Position numbers and translations under genes: made by a program. Under the pieces are notes generated by a model. That model worked only from the letters and a program-made list of their open reading frames with translations, was not told where the DNA came from and ran no database searches. From contig DATJLS010000033.1 of NCBI GenBank assembly GCA_035509315.1, positions 124,001 through 188,000 of the forward strand: a stretch of DNA of 64,000 nucleotides. The letters run 5' to 3'. Positions within the stretch are counted from its first letter, which is position 1. Every line of letters begins with the position of its first letter. Shown here one piece after another: positions 43,251 through 52,118 of the stretch. Origin of the DNA: JAKAWQ01 sp035509315. Lineage in GTDB: Bacteria > Pseudomonadota > Alphaproteobacteria > Acetobacterales > Acetobacteraceae.

Positions 43251-44042
43251 AGCCTTGCGGGAACGGCTCCCCGCCGCGCGCGGCGCGCCGATCGGCGGCA
43301 CCTCGCCGGTCATGCCCGCGAGAACCTCCGCGACATGACGCACCTTCACCGTGCTTCCTTCACGCGAGAGCCTTCCGGCCATGTTGAGCAGGCAGCCGAG
43401 ATCCCCGGCGAGCAGGGTATCAGCACCCGTCGCGGCAATGTCCCTGGTCTTGTCGGAGACCATGCGCACCGAGATCTCGGGGTATTTGACGCAGAAGGTG
43501 CCGCCGAAGCCGCAGCAGACCTCGGGCTCCGTCATTTCCTTGAGTGTCAGCCCCGAAATCGTGTCGAGCAGGAGACGCGGCTGCTTCTTGATGCCGAGTT
43601 CGCGCAGTCCCGAACAGCTGTCGTGATAGGTCACAACCCCTTCATAGGTCGCATCCACGCGCGCGACGCCGAGCACATCGGCAAGAAAGCTCACAAGCTC
43701 GAAGGTCTTGTCCGCCAGCGCCTCGGCGCGCGGCCGCAGATTCGGATCATCGTCGAACAAGCTCGGCAGATGCTGCTTCAGCATCCCGCCACAAGAGCCG
43801 GAAGGCACCACCACATAGTCATAGCCACCGAAAGCATCGAGGATGCCTTCCGCGATGTCGCGCGCCGTCGCCCGATCTCCCGCATTGTAGGCAGGCTGGC
43901 CGCAGCAGGTCTGGGCCCGCGGCACCTCCACCTGGCAGCCGGCCTGCTCGAGCAGGCGAATGGCGGCGAAGCCTACGGTCGGGCGATGAAAGTCAACGAG
44001 ACAGGTGACGAAAAGCGCGACACGCGGGCGGGGGGAAGGCAT
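43248..44042 (-). CDS. LutA-like (Fe-S) protein, lactate/glycolate utilisation type
   Basis: 264 residues with two CCG domains: CCGQPAYNAGD and CCGFGGTFCVKYPEIS, together with the SGSCGGMLKQH and HDSCSGLREL cysteines, ligands for iron-sulfur clusters or heterodisulfide-type sites. It resembles LutA/YkgE of L-lactate utilisation and the GlcF C-terminal half. LutB and LutC are not next to it here, so the pathway is not fixed. Its stop codon is the end of repeat copy C. Confidence 0.85.
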   Translation of the reverse strand: MPSPRPRVALFVTCLVDFHRPTVGFAAIRLLEQAGCQVEVPRAQTCCGQPAYNAGDRATARDIAEGILDAFGGYDYVVVPSGSCGGMLKQHLPSLFDDDPNLRPRAEALADKTFELVSFLADVLGVARVDATYEGVVTYHDSCSGLRELGIKKQPRLLLDTISGLTLKEMTEPEVCCGFGGTFCVKYPEISVRMVSDKTRDIAATGADTLLAGDLGCLLNMAGRLSREGSTVKVRHVAEVLAGMTGEVPPIGAPRAAGSRSRKA

Positions 44043-44114
44043 CGGACGATCCTATGGGACTAGCGGGGCCGAGACGAGCCGGGGGCGGACACGCCGCATC
44101 GCGCGGCGACGGAA

Positions 44115-45326
44115 TCACCTGCCGCCTGCCACCCGTGGCAGCAGCACGTATTCGGCGCCCGTTGCATTCATGCGGCCGGCTACCGCCTCCGCCTGATCAC
44201 CCCAGCCGAAAAAGATATCCGCACGCAGCGGCGTGGTGATCGCGCCGCCGATATCCTCCGCGACCATCAGTCGTTGGAGCGGCTTGCCGGTTTCGGGGTC
44301 GCTCGTCGCGACCCATATCGGCGCGCCCAAGGGGATGTAATGCCGGTCCACAGCCAGGGCCCGGCGGGGCGAGAGCGGCACGCCGAGCGCCCCGGGCGGA
44401 CCTTCGTCGGGCGGCAGGCCGGGCAGGATGCGGAAGAAATCATAGGCCAGATTTTGGTCCATCACCGCCTGTGCCTGACCGGGATGCGCCTCGAGCCAGG
44501 CGACGATCGTCTGCAACGTGATCGCGTTCTGCGGGATGTCTCCACGCTCGGCGAGGATCCGGCCGATCGGTACGTAGGGCTGGCCGTTCTCGCCCGCAAA
44601 CCCGACCCGCAGGATCTCGCCGTCCGGCAGGCGGATGCGGCCAGACCCCTGGATCTGCAGAACGAAGGCCGAAACCGGATCGGCGAGCCAGACGATCTCG
44701 AGATGCTGGCCCGCAAGCGCGCCGGCGGTGATCTCGGCGCGGGTGAAATAGGGCACGAGCCGCCCGTCCTCCACCCGCCCGGCGATGATCCGCCCGGCAA
44801 GATCGTGCGCGAAATCCCCGAGATCCACCTGCACGAGATCGGGCGGCCTGCCATAGAGAGGCGTGTCGTCGTGCGCGGTCTCCTGGAGCGAGCCGGCCAC
44901 CTCCGGCTCGAAATAGCCGGTGAAGAGGACAGCGGCATCGCCGCCGGCACTCACCCGATAGGCTTGCAGATAGCGCGCGAGGAAGGAACGAGCGGCGGCT
45001 TCGTCCCCGGCAGGGACGGCCCGCGCCGCCATGCATGCGGGCTGCCAGAGGCCCGCCGTGCCGCCGAGCGTTGCCGCGATCCCCGCTCCGCCGAGGTTCT
45101 GGTCCGCCGGCAATCTCAGCAGCCGCTCGCATGCCGCGCGAAAGGCCTGCAGCCCGGCATCGACCCGGTCATCCTGCCAGCCCGGAAGCGTCGCCATCGG
45201 CACCGGGGAAAGACCGATTCCCGGCGCCTGGCCGGGCGCGGCCTGCATCGCGCAGCCGGCCAACGCCAAAGCAAGAAGCACCGCCGCCGCGAGGAAGCGG
45301 CGGGGCCGTCCGGAAATTTCGTTCAC
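44115..45326 (-). CDS. mltA: Membrane-bound lytic murein transglycosylase A
   Basis: Cuts peptidoglycan glycan strands in the periplasm. The 403-residue lipoprotein has a lipobox (LALAGC about residues 20-25), the MltA domain (LFTGYFEPEVAGS, VWLADPVSAFVLQIQGSGRI) and the C-terminal 3D domain (MVAEDIGGAI, RADIFFGWGDQAEAVAGRM) with the catalytic Asp. The start is GTG 45326, overlapping the Tim44-domain gene stop (GTGA). Confidence 0.93.
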   Translation of the reverse strand: MNEISGRPRRFLAAAVLLALALAGCAMQAAPGQAPGIGLSPVPMATLPGWQDDRVDAGLQAFRAACERLLRLPADQNLGGAGIAATLGGTAGLWQPACMAARAVPAGDEAAARSFLARYLQAYRVSAGGDAAVLFTGYFEPEVAGSLQETAHDDTPLYGRPPDLVQVDLGDFAHDLAGRIIAGRVEDGRLVPYFTRAEITAGALAGQHLEIVWLADPVSAFVLQIQGSGRIRLPDGEILRVGFAGENGQPYVPIGRILAERGDIPQNAITLQTIVAWLEAHPGQAQAVMDQNLAYDFFRILPGLPPDEGPPGALGVPLSPRRALAVDRHYIPLGAPIWVATSDPETGKPLQRLMVAEDIGGAITTPLRADIFFGWGDQAEAVAGRMNATGAEYVLLPRVAGGR

Positions 45327-45991
45327 GCGCTGCGGGCGCCGATGAGCCGCCAGGTCGGATCCTTGGCGGCAAGGTCGTGCTCGAAGGTCCAGAGATCGGT
45401 GATCTCGGTCACCGCGTCCGTGCCGGCGGCGGGCTGGCCGTCCCGCCCGAGCGTGACATTGACCTGATCGGAGACGAAGCGGACGGAGATGCGCGCCATC
45501 GTGCCGGCAAGCTCGGCATTTTCGATCGTGGCCGAGGCGATCGCGCGGATCTCCGTCTTCTGCGTCTCGCCTCGTCCTTCGCGCTCGGTGATCGCCGTGT
45601 CGAAGGTGCGAAAGGTCTCGTCCGAAAGAAGTGGGCGGAGGGCATCGCGATCGCCGCCTGCGAAGGCGGCCACGATGATGCGGAAGGCCTGCTCCGCGCC
45701 CTCGAGAAAGCGCGGGGGCTGGAAGTTGCGGTCCACCTCCTGCATGCGCAGCAGCACCGCCCCGGTCTCGCTCGCGGGATCGGGCATCGGCCGGGCCGGC
45801 GCGGGCGCAACCGCCTCGGCACGGCCTTCGATCACCGGACTGGAACGCAGGGCAGAACGAGCCCCCTCCATATCCATCGGCGGGCGTTCGAAGCCGGTGC
45901 GCCGGCCGAGCACACTGCGCAGCCGGAGGATGAGGAAGGCGGCGATCAGGCCGAACAAAACCAGATCGATCGGAAAGCCACTCTGGCCCAT
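45323..45991 (-). CDS. Tim44/TimA-domain protein
   Basis: 222 residues with an N-terminal membrane helix (IDLVLFGLIAAFLILRL, about residues 8-24), a variable Pro/Ala linker and a C-terminal Tim44-like domain (FLEGAEQAFRIIVAAFAGGD, LLSDETFRTFDTAI, TEITDLWTFEHDL). The family is related to the mitochondrial import motor subunit Tim44; its bacterial role is unclear. It neighbours mltA and is divergent from the phosphatase-secB pair, a common alphaproteobacterial order. ATG 45991 gives MGQSGFPIDL. Confidence 0.88.
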   Translation of the reverse strand: MGQSGFPIDLVLFGLIAAFLILRLRSVLGRRTGFERPPMDMEGARSALRSSPVIEGRAEAVAPAPARPMPDPASETGAVLLRMQEVDRNFQPPRFLEGAEQAFRIIVAAFAGGDRDALRPLLSDETFRTFDTAITEREGRGETQKTEIRAIASATIENAELAGTMARISVRFVSDQVNVTLGRDGQPAAGTDAVTEITDLWTFEHDLAAKDPTWRLIGARSA

Positions 45992-46101
45992 CAGCTCAAC
46001 TCCTGTGGCGGCAGACATAGGCGGAGCGAGCGCGTTGCACAACAAAACATCGGTCGGACAGAGCGGTTGCCGGGGCAAGCCGCCGCCGCTAAAGCGGGCG
46101 G

Positions 46102-46668
46102 ATGATCCTGCTCCGCCACGGAGAGAGCGAGTTCAACCGACATTTCTCGGCCACCAAGCGGGACCCGGGCATCCGCGACCCTGCGTTGACCGAGAACGGC
46201 CACACCCAGGCCAGGGCTGCCGTCGCCGCGCTTTCCGCGCTTCCCATCCGGCGGATCGTCGTCTCCCCTTATACGAGGGCGCTCCAGACCGCGGCGCCGT
46301 TCGCAACCGCGCTCGGCGTCCCGGTCAGCGTGCACAGTCTTGTGAGCGAGCGCTTCGCTTTCACCTGCGATATCGGCTCTCCGCGCAGTGCTCTCGAGCG
46401 GAGCTGGCCGCAGCGTGATTTCTCCGCCCTGCCGGAGATCTGGTGGCCCGCGGCGACGGAGTCCGAGGCGGACGTGAACAGGCGCGCGGCGCAGTTTTGC
46501 GCCGAGATCGCGGCGGAGGCGGGCAGCGGAGAGTGCCTCGTGATCACCCATTGGGGCTTTATTCTCGCCCTTACCGGCCAGCGCCTGCCGAACGGTGAAT
46601 GGCTGCGCTACGATCCGCCTGAGCCCCTGAAGGCCGCTTCACCCACGGAAACCGTCTGGACGCCCTGA
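46102..46668 (+). CDS. Histidine phosphatase superfamily protein
   Basis: 188 residues. The phosphoglycerate-mutase-like signature LLRHGESEFNRH opens the protein, followed by SPYTRALQTA and the second histidine in LVITHWGFI. The active-site Arg-His-Gly and distal His are present. The substrate cannot be told. It stands 48 bp upstream of secB on the same strand. Confidence 0.88.
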   Translation: MILLRHGESEFNRHFSATKRDPGIRDPALTENGHTQARAAVAALSALPIRRIVVSPYTRALQTAAPFATALGVPVSVHSLVSERFAFTCDIGSPRSALERSWPQRDFSALPEIWWPAATESEADVNRRAAQFCAEIAAEAGSGECLVITHWGFILALTGQRLPNGEWLRYDPPEPLKAASPTETVWTP

Positions 46669-46716
46669 CGGCGGGCCGAACCCCGCGCTCGCCGGGCAGG
46701 CAGGAGAGAGCCAAGA

Positions 46717-47229
46717 ATGTCGGAGACGACGAGCACCGGCGCACCGGTGACCACGCTGCCGCTCACCGTGAATCTGCAATACATCAAGGACCTCTCCTTC
46801 GAGGTGCCTGCCGGCCCGCAGATCTTCACGCAACTCCGCACCTCGCCGCAGGTCGCGATCAATATGGATGTGCAGGCGCGGCGCTTGCAGGAAGGACAGC
46901 CGATCTTCGAGGTGGCGCTGCTTGTCCGCGCGGAAGCGACCCTGCCGCCGGGAGGCAACGGCCAGGAGGAAGCGGCGGCCAAGCAGCCGGTCTTCATCGC
47001 CGAACTTACCTATGCCGGTGTGTTTACCCTCGGCACGATCCCGGACAATGCGATCGAGCCGGTGCTGCTCGTGGAGTGCCCCCGGCTTCTCTTTCCTTTT
47101 GCCCGCAACATCGTCTCCGACATCACGCGCGATGGCGGCTTCCCGCCAGTGCTGCTCGCGCCGATCGATTTCGTGGCGCTCTGGCAGAACCGGCGCAGCC
47201 AGGGAGCCTCCGCCGCCGCGCTCACCTGA
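46717..47229 (+). CDS. secB: Protein-export chaperone SecB
   Basis: Tetrameric chaperone that holds preproteins unfolded and hands them to SecA. The 170-residue protein has NLQYIKDLSFEVPAGPQIF, AELTYAGVFTLGTIPD, and LLFPFARNIVSDITRDGGFPPVLLAPIDFVALW (core residues conserved). AGGAGAGAG lies just upstream of ATG 46717, a good ribosome site. Confidence 0.95.
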   Translation: MSETTSTGAPVTTLPLTVNLQYIKDLSFEVPAGPQIFTQLRTSPQVAINMDVQARRLQEGQPIFEVALLVRAEATLPPGGNGQEEAAAKQPVFIAELTYAGVFTLGTIPDNAIEPVLLVECPRLLFPFARNIVSDITRDGGFPPVLLAPIDFVALWQNRRSQGASAAALT

Positions 47230-47280
47230 GGGAGACGGCTATTTCTTCCTCCGACTCGGGTGCTTCGCCACTCTTCCCGG

Positions 47281-48585
47281 ATGGATGATATGGCCCCCGT
47301 GCGGGACGAAGCGGCGCCGACGCTTGGCGAACTGCTGGCGAACCCTGCTCTCTGGCTCATGGGCGGCTTCGGCTTCGCCTCGGGCCTGCCGCTGCCGCTC
47401 TCGGGCTTCACGCTCCGCCAATGGTTCGCCGAGGGCCATGTCTCGCTCGGCGCGATCGGGCTCACGGCGGATATCGGCCTTGCCTATTCGCTGAAATTCC
47501 TCTGGGCGCCGCTGCTCGACCACGCGGCCCCGCCCGGTCTTCTCGCGCGATTCGGACGAAGGCGGGGCTGGCTGCTGGTGATCCAGCCAGCGCTGGCGCT
47601 CGCGGTCGTGCTGCTTGCTCTTTCTCAGCCTGCCGTCGCGCCGGCCGCCGCCGCCGGGGCCGCCGCCCTCGTCGCCTTCCTTTCCGCAAGCCAGGACATC
47701 GTGATCGATGCCTGGCGCATCGAGACTTTCCCCCAGCGCCTGCAAGGCGCCGCGATGGCCACCTATGTCTGGGGCTATCGCGGTGCGCTGCTGATCTCGG
47801 GTGCGGGCGCGATCGCGCTCGCCACCCCCTGGGGCTGGCATCTTTCCCTGCTGCTGATGGCCGGGCTCGGCGCGATCGGCATTCCCGTCACGCTCGCCGC
47901 GCGCGAGCCCGCGCCACCGGAACATGTCTCTCCGGTGCGGCCGAACCTGGGCCAGCGCCTGACGGAGGCTCTGATCGCGCCGCTCGCGGAATTCATGTCC
48001 CGTCCCGGCGCCGTCCCGATCCTGGCCTTCGTGGTTCTGTTCCGGCTCGGGGAGGCCATGGCCGGCGTGATGCTGCCGCCCTTCTACCGCGCGCTCGGGT
48101 TCGACCGGGTCGCGGTCGCGGTCGCCAACGGTCCGATCTCGCTTGCCGCCGTGCTGATCGGGGCGGTGATCGGCGGCTGGCTGGTCGCGCGGCTCGGCAC
48201 GGGCCGGGCGCTCCTGCTTACCGGCTGGGTGCAGACCCTGTGCCTCGGCATGTATGTCCTGCTCGCATACTCCGCCGGCGATCATCGCGTGCTGCTGGCG
48301 ACCTCGGCGGTCGAATCCCTCACCGAAGGACTCGCCGATGCGGCCTTCATCACGTACCTCTCAAGCCTCTGCTCCCGTGCCCACACGGCGACACAATATG
48401 CGCTGCTCTCCTCGGTGGCCGCGCTCGCGCTCCGCACGATTGGCGGCCTCTCCGGCTTCCTCGCCGCGGCCGCGGGATGGAAGCTTTTCTACTCGCTCAC
48501 GACCTTTGCCGCCTTCCCGGCCATGGGAGTCATGATCTACCTCCTGCGCCATTATCCGCCGGAGCGGCAGCCGGAGCCGGCCTGA
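47281..48585 (+). CDS. AmpG-like MFS transporter
   Basis: 434-residue membrane protein with about 12 hydrophobic segments. The pattern GFASGLPLPLSGFTLRQWF, LKFLWAPLLDH, GRRRGWLLVIQPAL and ASQDIVIDAWRIE matches AmpG permeases, which import muropeptides (GlcNAc-anhydroMurNAc peptides). The nearby mltA produces such fragments, which supports this role. The start is uncertain: ATG 47281 or ATG 47290; GTG 47260 is also in frame. The end includes a 22-bp duplication. Confidence 0.88.
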   Translation: MDDMAPVRDEAAPTLGELLANPALWLMGGFGFASGLPLPLSGFTLRQWFAEGHVSLGAIGLTADIGLAYSLKFLWAPLLDHAAPPGLLARFGRRRGWLLVIQPALALAVVLLALSQPAVAPAAAAGAAALVAFLSASQDIVIDAWRIETFPQRLQGAAMATYVWGYRGALLISGAGAIALATPWGWHLSLLLMAGLGAIGIPVTLAAREPAPPEHVSPVRPNLGQRLTEALIAPLAEFMSRPGAVPILAFVVLFRLGEAMAGVMLPPFYRALGFDRVAVAVANGPISLAAVLIGAVIGGWLVARLGTGRALLLTGWVQTLCLGMYVLLAYSAGDHRVLLATSAVESLTEGLADAAFITYLSSLCSRAHTATQYALLSSVAALALRTIGGLSGFLAAAAGWKLFYSLTTFAAFPAMGVMIYLLRHYPPERQPEPA

Positions 48586-48605
48586 GCGGCAGCCGGAGCC
48601 GGCCT
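48562..48605. repeat. 22-bp perfect tandem duplication spanning the transporter stop codon
   Basis: A 22-bp unit beginning GAGCGGCAGCCGGAGCCG occurs twice in direct succession (48562-48583, 48584-48605) and the next bases begin a third copy. The transporter TGA at 48583-48585 straddles the joint. The unit length is not a multiple of three, so the second copy is not read. Confidence 0.85.
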
Positions 48606-48639
48606 GAGCGGCGTGCCTTGCCACCCGAACGGTCGATGA

Positions 48640-48736
48640 CGTGATAATTTCCTTCTTTATCGATATTCCATAGAATGAAATTCTTTTTCCTGGGGTGGGA
48701 TTGCCTTCGAAGAAAAAATTCTTTTCTTTTCAGCCC
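48640..48736 (+). promoter_or_regulatory. AT-rich leader upstream of the sulfur operon
   Basis: A run of low-GC sequence (about 48642-48732, with TTCTTTATCGATATTCCATAG and several A/T tracts) precedes cobA, in contrast to the GC-rich surroundings. It is the probable promoter region of the cobA-cysJ-cysH-cysI operon. No regulator site could be named. Confidence 0.4.
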
Positions 48737-49579
48737 ATGCTTGCCCATGCCGTCACATCCCGCCTCATCCCTCCGGACTTCCCGTCCGGCTCCGTTTGGC
48801 TGGTCGGGGCCGGCCCCGGCGATCCAGGCCTGCTCACGCTGCATGCGGCCTCGGCGCTCAACAGGGCAGATGTCATTCTCTATGATGCCCTGGTCGCCCC
48901 GGAGATCCTGGCGCTCGCCGGGCCTGATGCGCGGCTCGAATGCGCTGGCAAACGGGCCGGCCGGCCGGGGCGGAGCCAGCTGGCCCTCAATGAAAAGCTG
49001 ATCGCACTCGCCCGCCAGGGCCTCCGGGTCGTCCGGCTCAAGGGGGGTGACCCGCTGGTTTTCGGCCGCGGCGGGGAGGAGGCGCTGGCGCTGGCCGCTG
49101 CCGGCATCCCATTCCACATCCTGCCGGGCATCAGCGCCGGCATCGGGGCCACCGCATCCGCCGCCATTCCGCTGACCCATCGCGGGCTCGCCGAGGCCGC
49201 CATCTTCGTGACCGGCCGTGACCGGACAGGCGAATTGACCGCCGATCTCGACTGGGTGGCCATCGCCCATGCCGCGCCGGTGATCGTCCTCTACATGGCG
49301 CGCGGCAGGATCGGCACGATTGCCGCCTCGCTCATCACGGCAGGGCGCGATCCGGCCGAGCCGGTCGCTTTCCTGAGCGATGCCACCACGCCGCGCCAGA
49401 AGATCCGCCGCGCCACGCTCGCCACCGCCGGCGACCTCGCCGCCGGGATTCCCAACGGCGACCCGACGCTGATCGTGATCGGGCCGACCGTTGGCCTCTC
49501 GGACCTGCTGCGCCCGCTTCACGCGTCGGCGCCGATGCGCCTTGTCCCGCCACCGCAAGCCCGCGCCGCCGGCGCCTGA
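48737..49579 (+). CDS. cobA: Uroporphyrinogen-III C-methyltransferase
   Basis: Methylates uroporphyrinogen III twice to precorrin-2, on the way to siroheme and cobalamin. The 280-residue protein has VWLVGAGPGDPGLLTLHA, YDALV, VRLKGGDPLVFGRGGEE and GISAGIGATASAAIPLTHRG. Only the SUMT domain is present; the dehydrogenase-ferrochelatase half of fused CysG is lacking. In this operon it supplies siroheme for the CysI sulfite reductase. ATG 48737 chosen. Confidence 0.93.
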   Translation: MLAHAVTSRLIPPDFPSGSVWLVGAGPGDPGLLTLHAASALNRADVILYDALVAPEILALAGPDARLECAGKRAGRPGRSQLALNEKLIALARQGLRVVRLKGGDPLVFGRGGEEALALAAAGIPFHILPGISAGIGATASAAIPLTHRGLAEAAIFVTGRDRTGELTADLDWVAIAHAAPVIVLYMARGRIGTIAASLITAGRDPAEPVAFLSDATTPRQKIRRATLATAGDLAAGIPNGDPTLIVIGPTVGLSDLLRPLHASAPMRLVPPPQARAAGA

Positions 49580-49587
49580 GGTTGTCC

Positions 49588-51372
49588 ATGTCCCAACCCT
49601 TGCTGCTGCCCGCGAGCGCACCTTTCGGCCCGGAGGAAATCGCCGCGCTCAACCGCGCGCTCGGCGCGGCCACCGCAACCCAGCGCGCCTGGCTTTCGGG
49701 CTTCCTCGCCGGGATCGAGGCGGCGAGCGGCTCGGTCCAACCCACGCCCGCCGCCGCCCTTCCCGCGTCCCAGCGGACGCCGCTGCAAATTCTCTTCGCG
49801 AGCGAATCCGGCAATGCCGAGGCGCTGGCGGCCGAGGCGCGGCGGGCGGCGCAGAAACTCGGCTTCGCGGTCAAGGTCCAGGACGTGGCGGATGTCACTC
49901 CGGCAGACCTCGCGCGGGGCGGCAATGTCATCATCGTCGCCAGCACCTGGGGCGAGGGCGATCCGCCGCAGCGGGCGGAGGGCTTCATCTCCGCGCTGAT
50001 GGCCGACACGGCCCCGCGGCTCGAAAATCTCCGCTACGCCGTGCTTGCTCTCGGCGACCGGGCCTATGCCCGGTTCTGCGAGACGGGCCGCCGGATCGAC
50101 GAGCGTCTCGCCGCGCTCGGCGCCAAGCGGGCGGCTGAGCGGATCGAGTGCGATCTCGATTATGCCGGCCCGGCCGCATCCTGGATCGAGACATCGCTGC
50201 CCGTCTTCGCCCCGTCCGCCGCCCCGCCTGCCACGGAGTCCGCATCGGCGGGCGCGGACGTGATCCATGTGGATTTCGCGCGCAGCGCCTACGGCCCGGC
50301 GAATCCATTCCCCGCCGCGCTGCTCGAACGGTCCAACCTGCGCTCGAGCCGCGCCGACGGCGAGGCGTTCCATCTTGAGCTCGAGCTCGAAGGATCGGGA
50401 TTCGCGTGGGAGCCAGGTGATTCCCTAGCCTTCCATCCGCGCAACGATCCCGCGCTCGCGGAGGCGATCCTCGCCTCGGTCGGGCTTGCCGGCAATGCCG
50501 ACCTCGCCGAGACGCTTATCGCCGGGCACGACATCACCACGCTCACCTTCCCGCTGATGGAGAAGTACGGGCAGCTCACGTTGGACGGTGCGCTCGGCAA
50601 ACTTCTCGCCGACCGCGCGCAGGCGGAAAGCTTCATCGCCGGCCGCCAGCCGATCGATCTCTTCGAAGCGTTTCCTCATACCCTGGCGCCGGAAGCGCTG
50701 CCCGCACTGCTGCGCAAGCTGCCGACGCGCGCCTATTCCATCGCTTCCAGCCGCAAGCTCAGCGGAAGTGCCGCGCATCTGCTGGTCGCCGCGGTGCGCT
50801 ATCGCTCGCATGGGCGGGACCGTCAGGGTGTCGCCTCGATCGATTTCGCGGAGAGGCGCGCGATCAGCGGGAAGCTTCCCGTCCATCTCAAGCCCAATCC
50901 GCATTTCCGCCTGCCGGCCGATCCTCATGCGCGGGTGATCATGATCGGGCCGGGCACGGGGGTCGCGCCGTTCCGCGCCTTCCTGCAGGAGCGCGAGGCG
51001 CTCGGCCTCGCCGGCGGCACCTGGCTCTTCTTCGGCCATCGCCATTTCACGCATGATTTCCTCTATCAACTCGAATGGCAGGAATGGCTCAAGAGCGGCA
51101 TCCTGGAACGGATCGATCTCGCCTTCTCGCGGGATCAGCCCGAGAAAATCTACGTTCAGGACCGGATGTGGGAAGCGCGGCGCGATCTTTACGCCTGGAT
51201 CGCCGAGGGCGCGCATCTCTATGTCTGCGGTGATGCCAAGGCGATGGCGCGCGACGTGCACGTGACCCTCGCGCGCATCATCGCCGAGCAGGGCGGATTG
51301 AGCGCCGGCGAGGCTGAAACTCGGCTCAGCGAGATGGTTCGTGCCGGCCGTTATCTGCGGGACGTCTATTGA
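49588..51372 (+). CDS. cysJ: Sulfite reductase flavoprotein subunit (CysJ-like)
   Basis: Passes electrons from NADPH through FAD and FMN to the sulfite reductase hemoprotein. The 594-residue protein has an N-terminal segment, a flavodoxin domain (about 65-200: ILFASESGNAEALA, STWGEGDPP), an FAD domain with LPTRAYSIASS and an NADPH domain with IGPGTGVAPFRAFLQER, ending YLRDVY. ATG 49588 has a TGAGG ribosome site; TTG 49582 is less likely. The stop shares a base with the cysH start. Confidence 0.93.
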   Translation: MSQPLLLPASAPFGPEEIAALNRALGAATATQRAWLSGFLAGIEAASGSVQPTPAAALPASQRTPLQILFASESGNAEALAAEARRAAQKLGFAVKVQDVADVTPADLARGGNVIIVASTWGEGDPPQRAEGFISALMADTAPRLENLRYAVLALGDRAYARFCETGRRIDERLAALGAKRAAERIECDLDYAGPAASWIETSLPVFAPSAAPPATESASAGADVIHVDFARSAYGPANPFPAALLERSNLRSSRADGEAFHLELELEGSGFAWEPGDSLAFHPRNDPALAEAILASVGLAGNADLAETLIAGHDITTLTFPLMEKYGQLTLDGALGKLLADRAQAESFIAGRQPIDLFEAFPHTLAPEALPALLRKLPTRAYSIASSRKLSGSAAHLLVAAVRYRSHGRDRQGVASIDFAERRAISGKLPVHLKPNPHFRLPADPHARVIMIGPGTGVAPFRAFLQEREALGLAGGTWLFFGHRHFTHDFLYQLEWQEWLKSGILERIDLAFSRDQPEKIYVQDRMWEARRDLYAWIAEGAHLYVCGDAKAMARDVHVTLARIIAEQGGLSAGEAETRLSEMVRAGRYLRDVY

Positions 51373-52118
51373 TGTCCTCTCTTCTTCCTCACGGCATCGC
51401 GCTGCCCGCCTCCGCAGAGGCCGCGAGCCTCAATGAATGTTACGGTGAGCGCAGCGCGGCCGAGCTTCTGGAGCTTGCGATCTCCCGGCTTTTTCTCGGG
51501 CAGATCGCGCTCGTCTCCTCCTTCGGCACCGAGTCCGCGGCGCTGCTGGCGCTCGTTGCCGATATCGATCCGGCGACACCGGTGATCTTCCTCGACACGG
51601 GGCAGCTCCATGAGGAGACGCTGGCCTATCGCGATCTTCTGACCGCGCGCCTCGGCCTGAAAGACGTGCGCAATATCCGGCCGGATGATGCCGCGCTTGC
51701 CAGGGAAGATCCCGAGAAATGGCTTTGGCACGACGATCCGGATCGCTGCTGCCATCTACGGAAGGTGTCGCCGCTCGAGGATGCGCTCCGCCCTTTCACC
51801 GCCTGGATCACCGGCCGCAAGCGCTATCAGGGCGGGGCACGCGACCGTCTGCAGGTTTTCGAGGCCGATGCGGCGGGACGCATCAAGCTCAACCCGTTCG
51901 TCTCGTGGAAGCCGGCGGACATCCTGGGCTTTCTCGCCGAGCGCGCCCTACCCCACCATCCGCTGCGCGCGAAGAATTTCCTGTCCATCGGCTGCATTCC
52001 CTGCACCCGCGCGGTGCGCCCCGGGGAGGATGCGCGCGACGGCCGCTGGCCGCTTCACGCCAAGACGGAATGCGGCATCCATCTTTCGCCGGGAGGGAAT
52101 GACCATGCCGGCCCCTGA
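51372..52118 (+). CDS. cysH: Adenylylsulfate (APS) reductase, iron-sulfur type
   Basis: Reduces APS (or PAPS) to sulfite. The 248-residue protein has LVSSFGTESAALLALV (nucleotide site), RCCHLRK with Cys126-Cys127, and CIPC (Cys208, Cys211), the four ligands of a [4Fe-4S] cluster, and the catalytic Cys234 in KTECGIH. The four cluster cysteines mark it as an APS-reducing enzyme, so cysC is not needed. ATG 51372 chosen over TTG 51369. The end overlaps cysI by 14 bp. Confidence 0.93.
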   Translation: MSSLLPHGIALPASAEAASLNECYGERSAAELLELAISRLFLGQIALVSSFGTESAALLALVADIDPATPVIFLDTGQLHEETLAYRDLLTARLGLKDVRNIRPDDAALAREDPEKWLWHDDPDRCCHLRKVSPLEDALRPFTAWITGRKRYQGGARDRLQVFEADAAGRIKLNPFVSWKPADILGFLAERALPHHPLRAKNFLSIGCIPCTRAVRPGEDARDGRWPLHAKTECGIHLSPGGNDHAGP

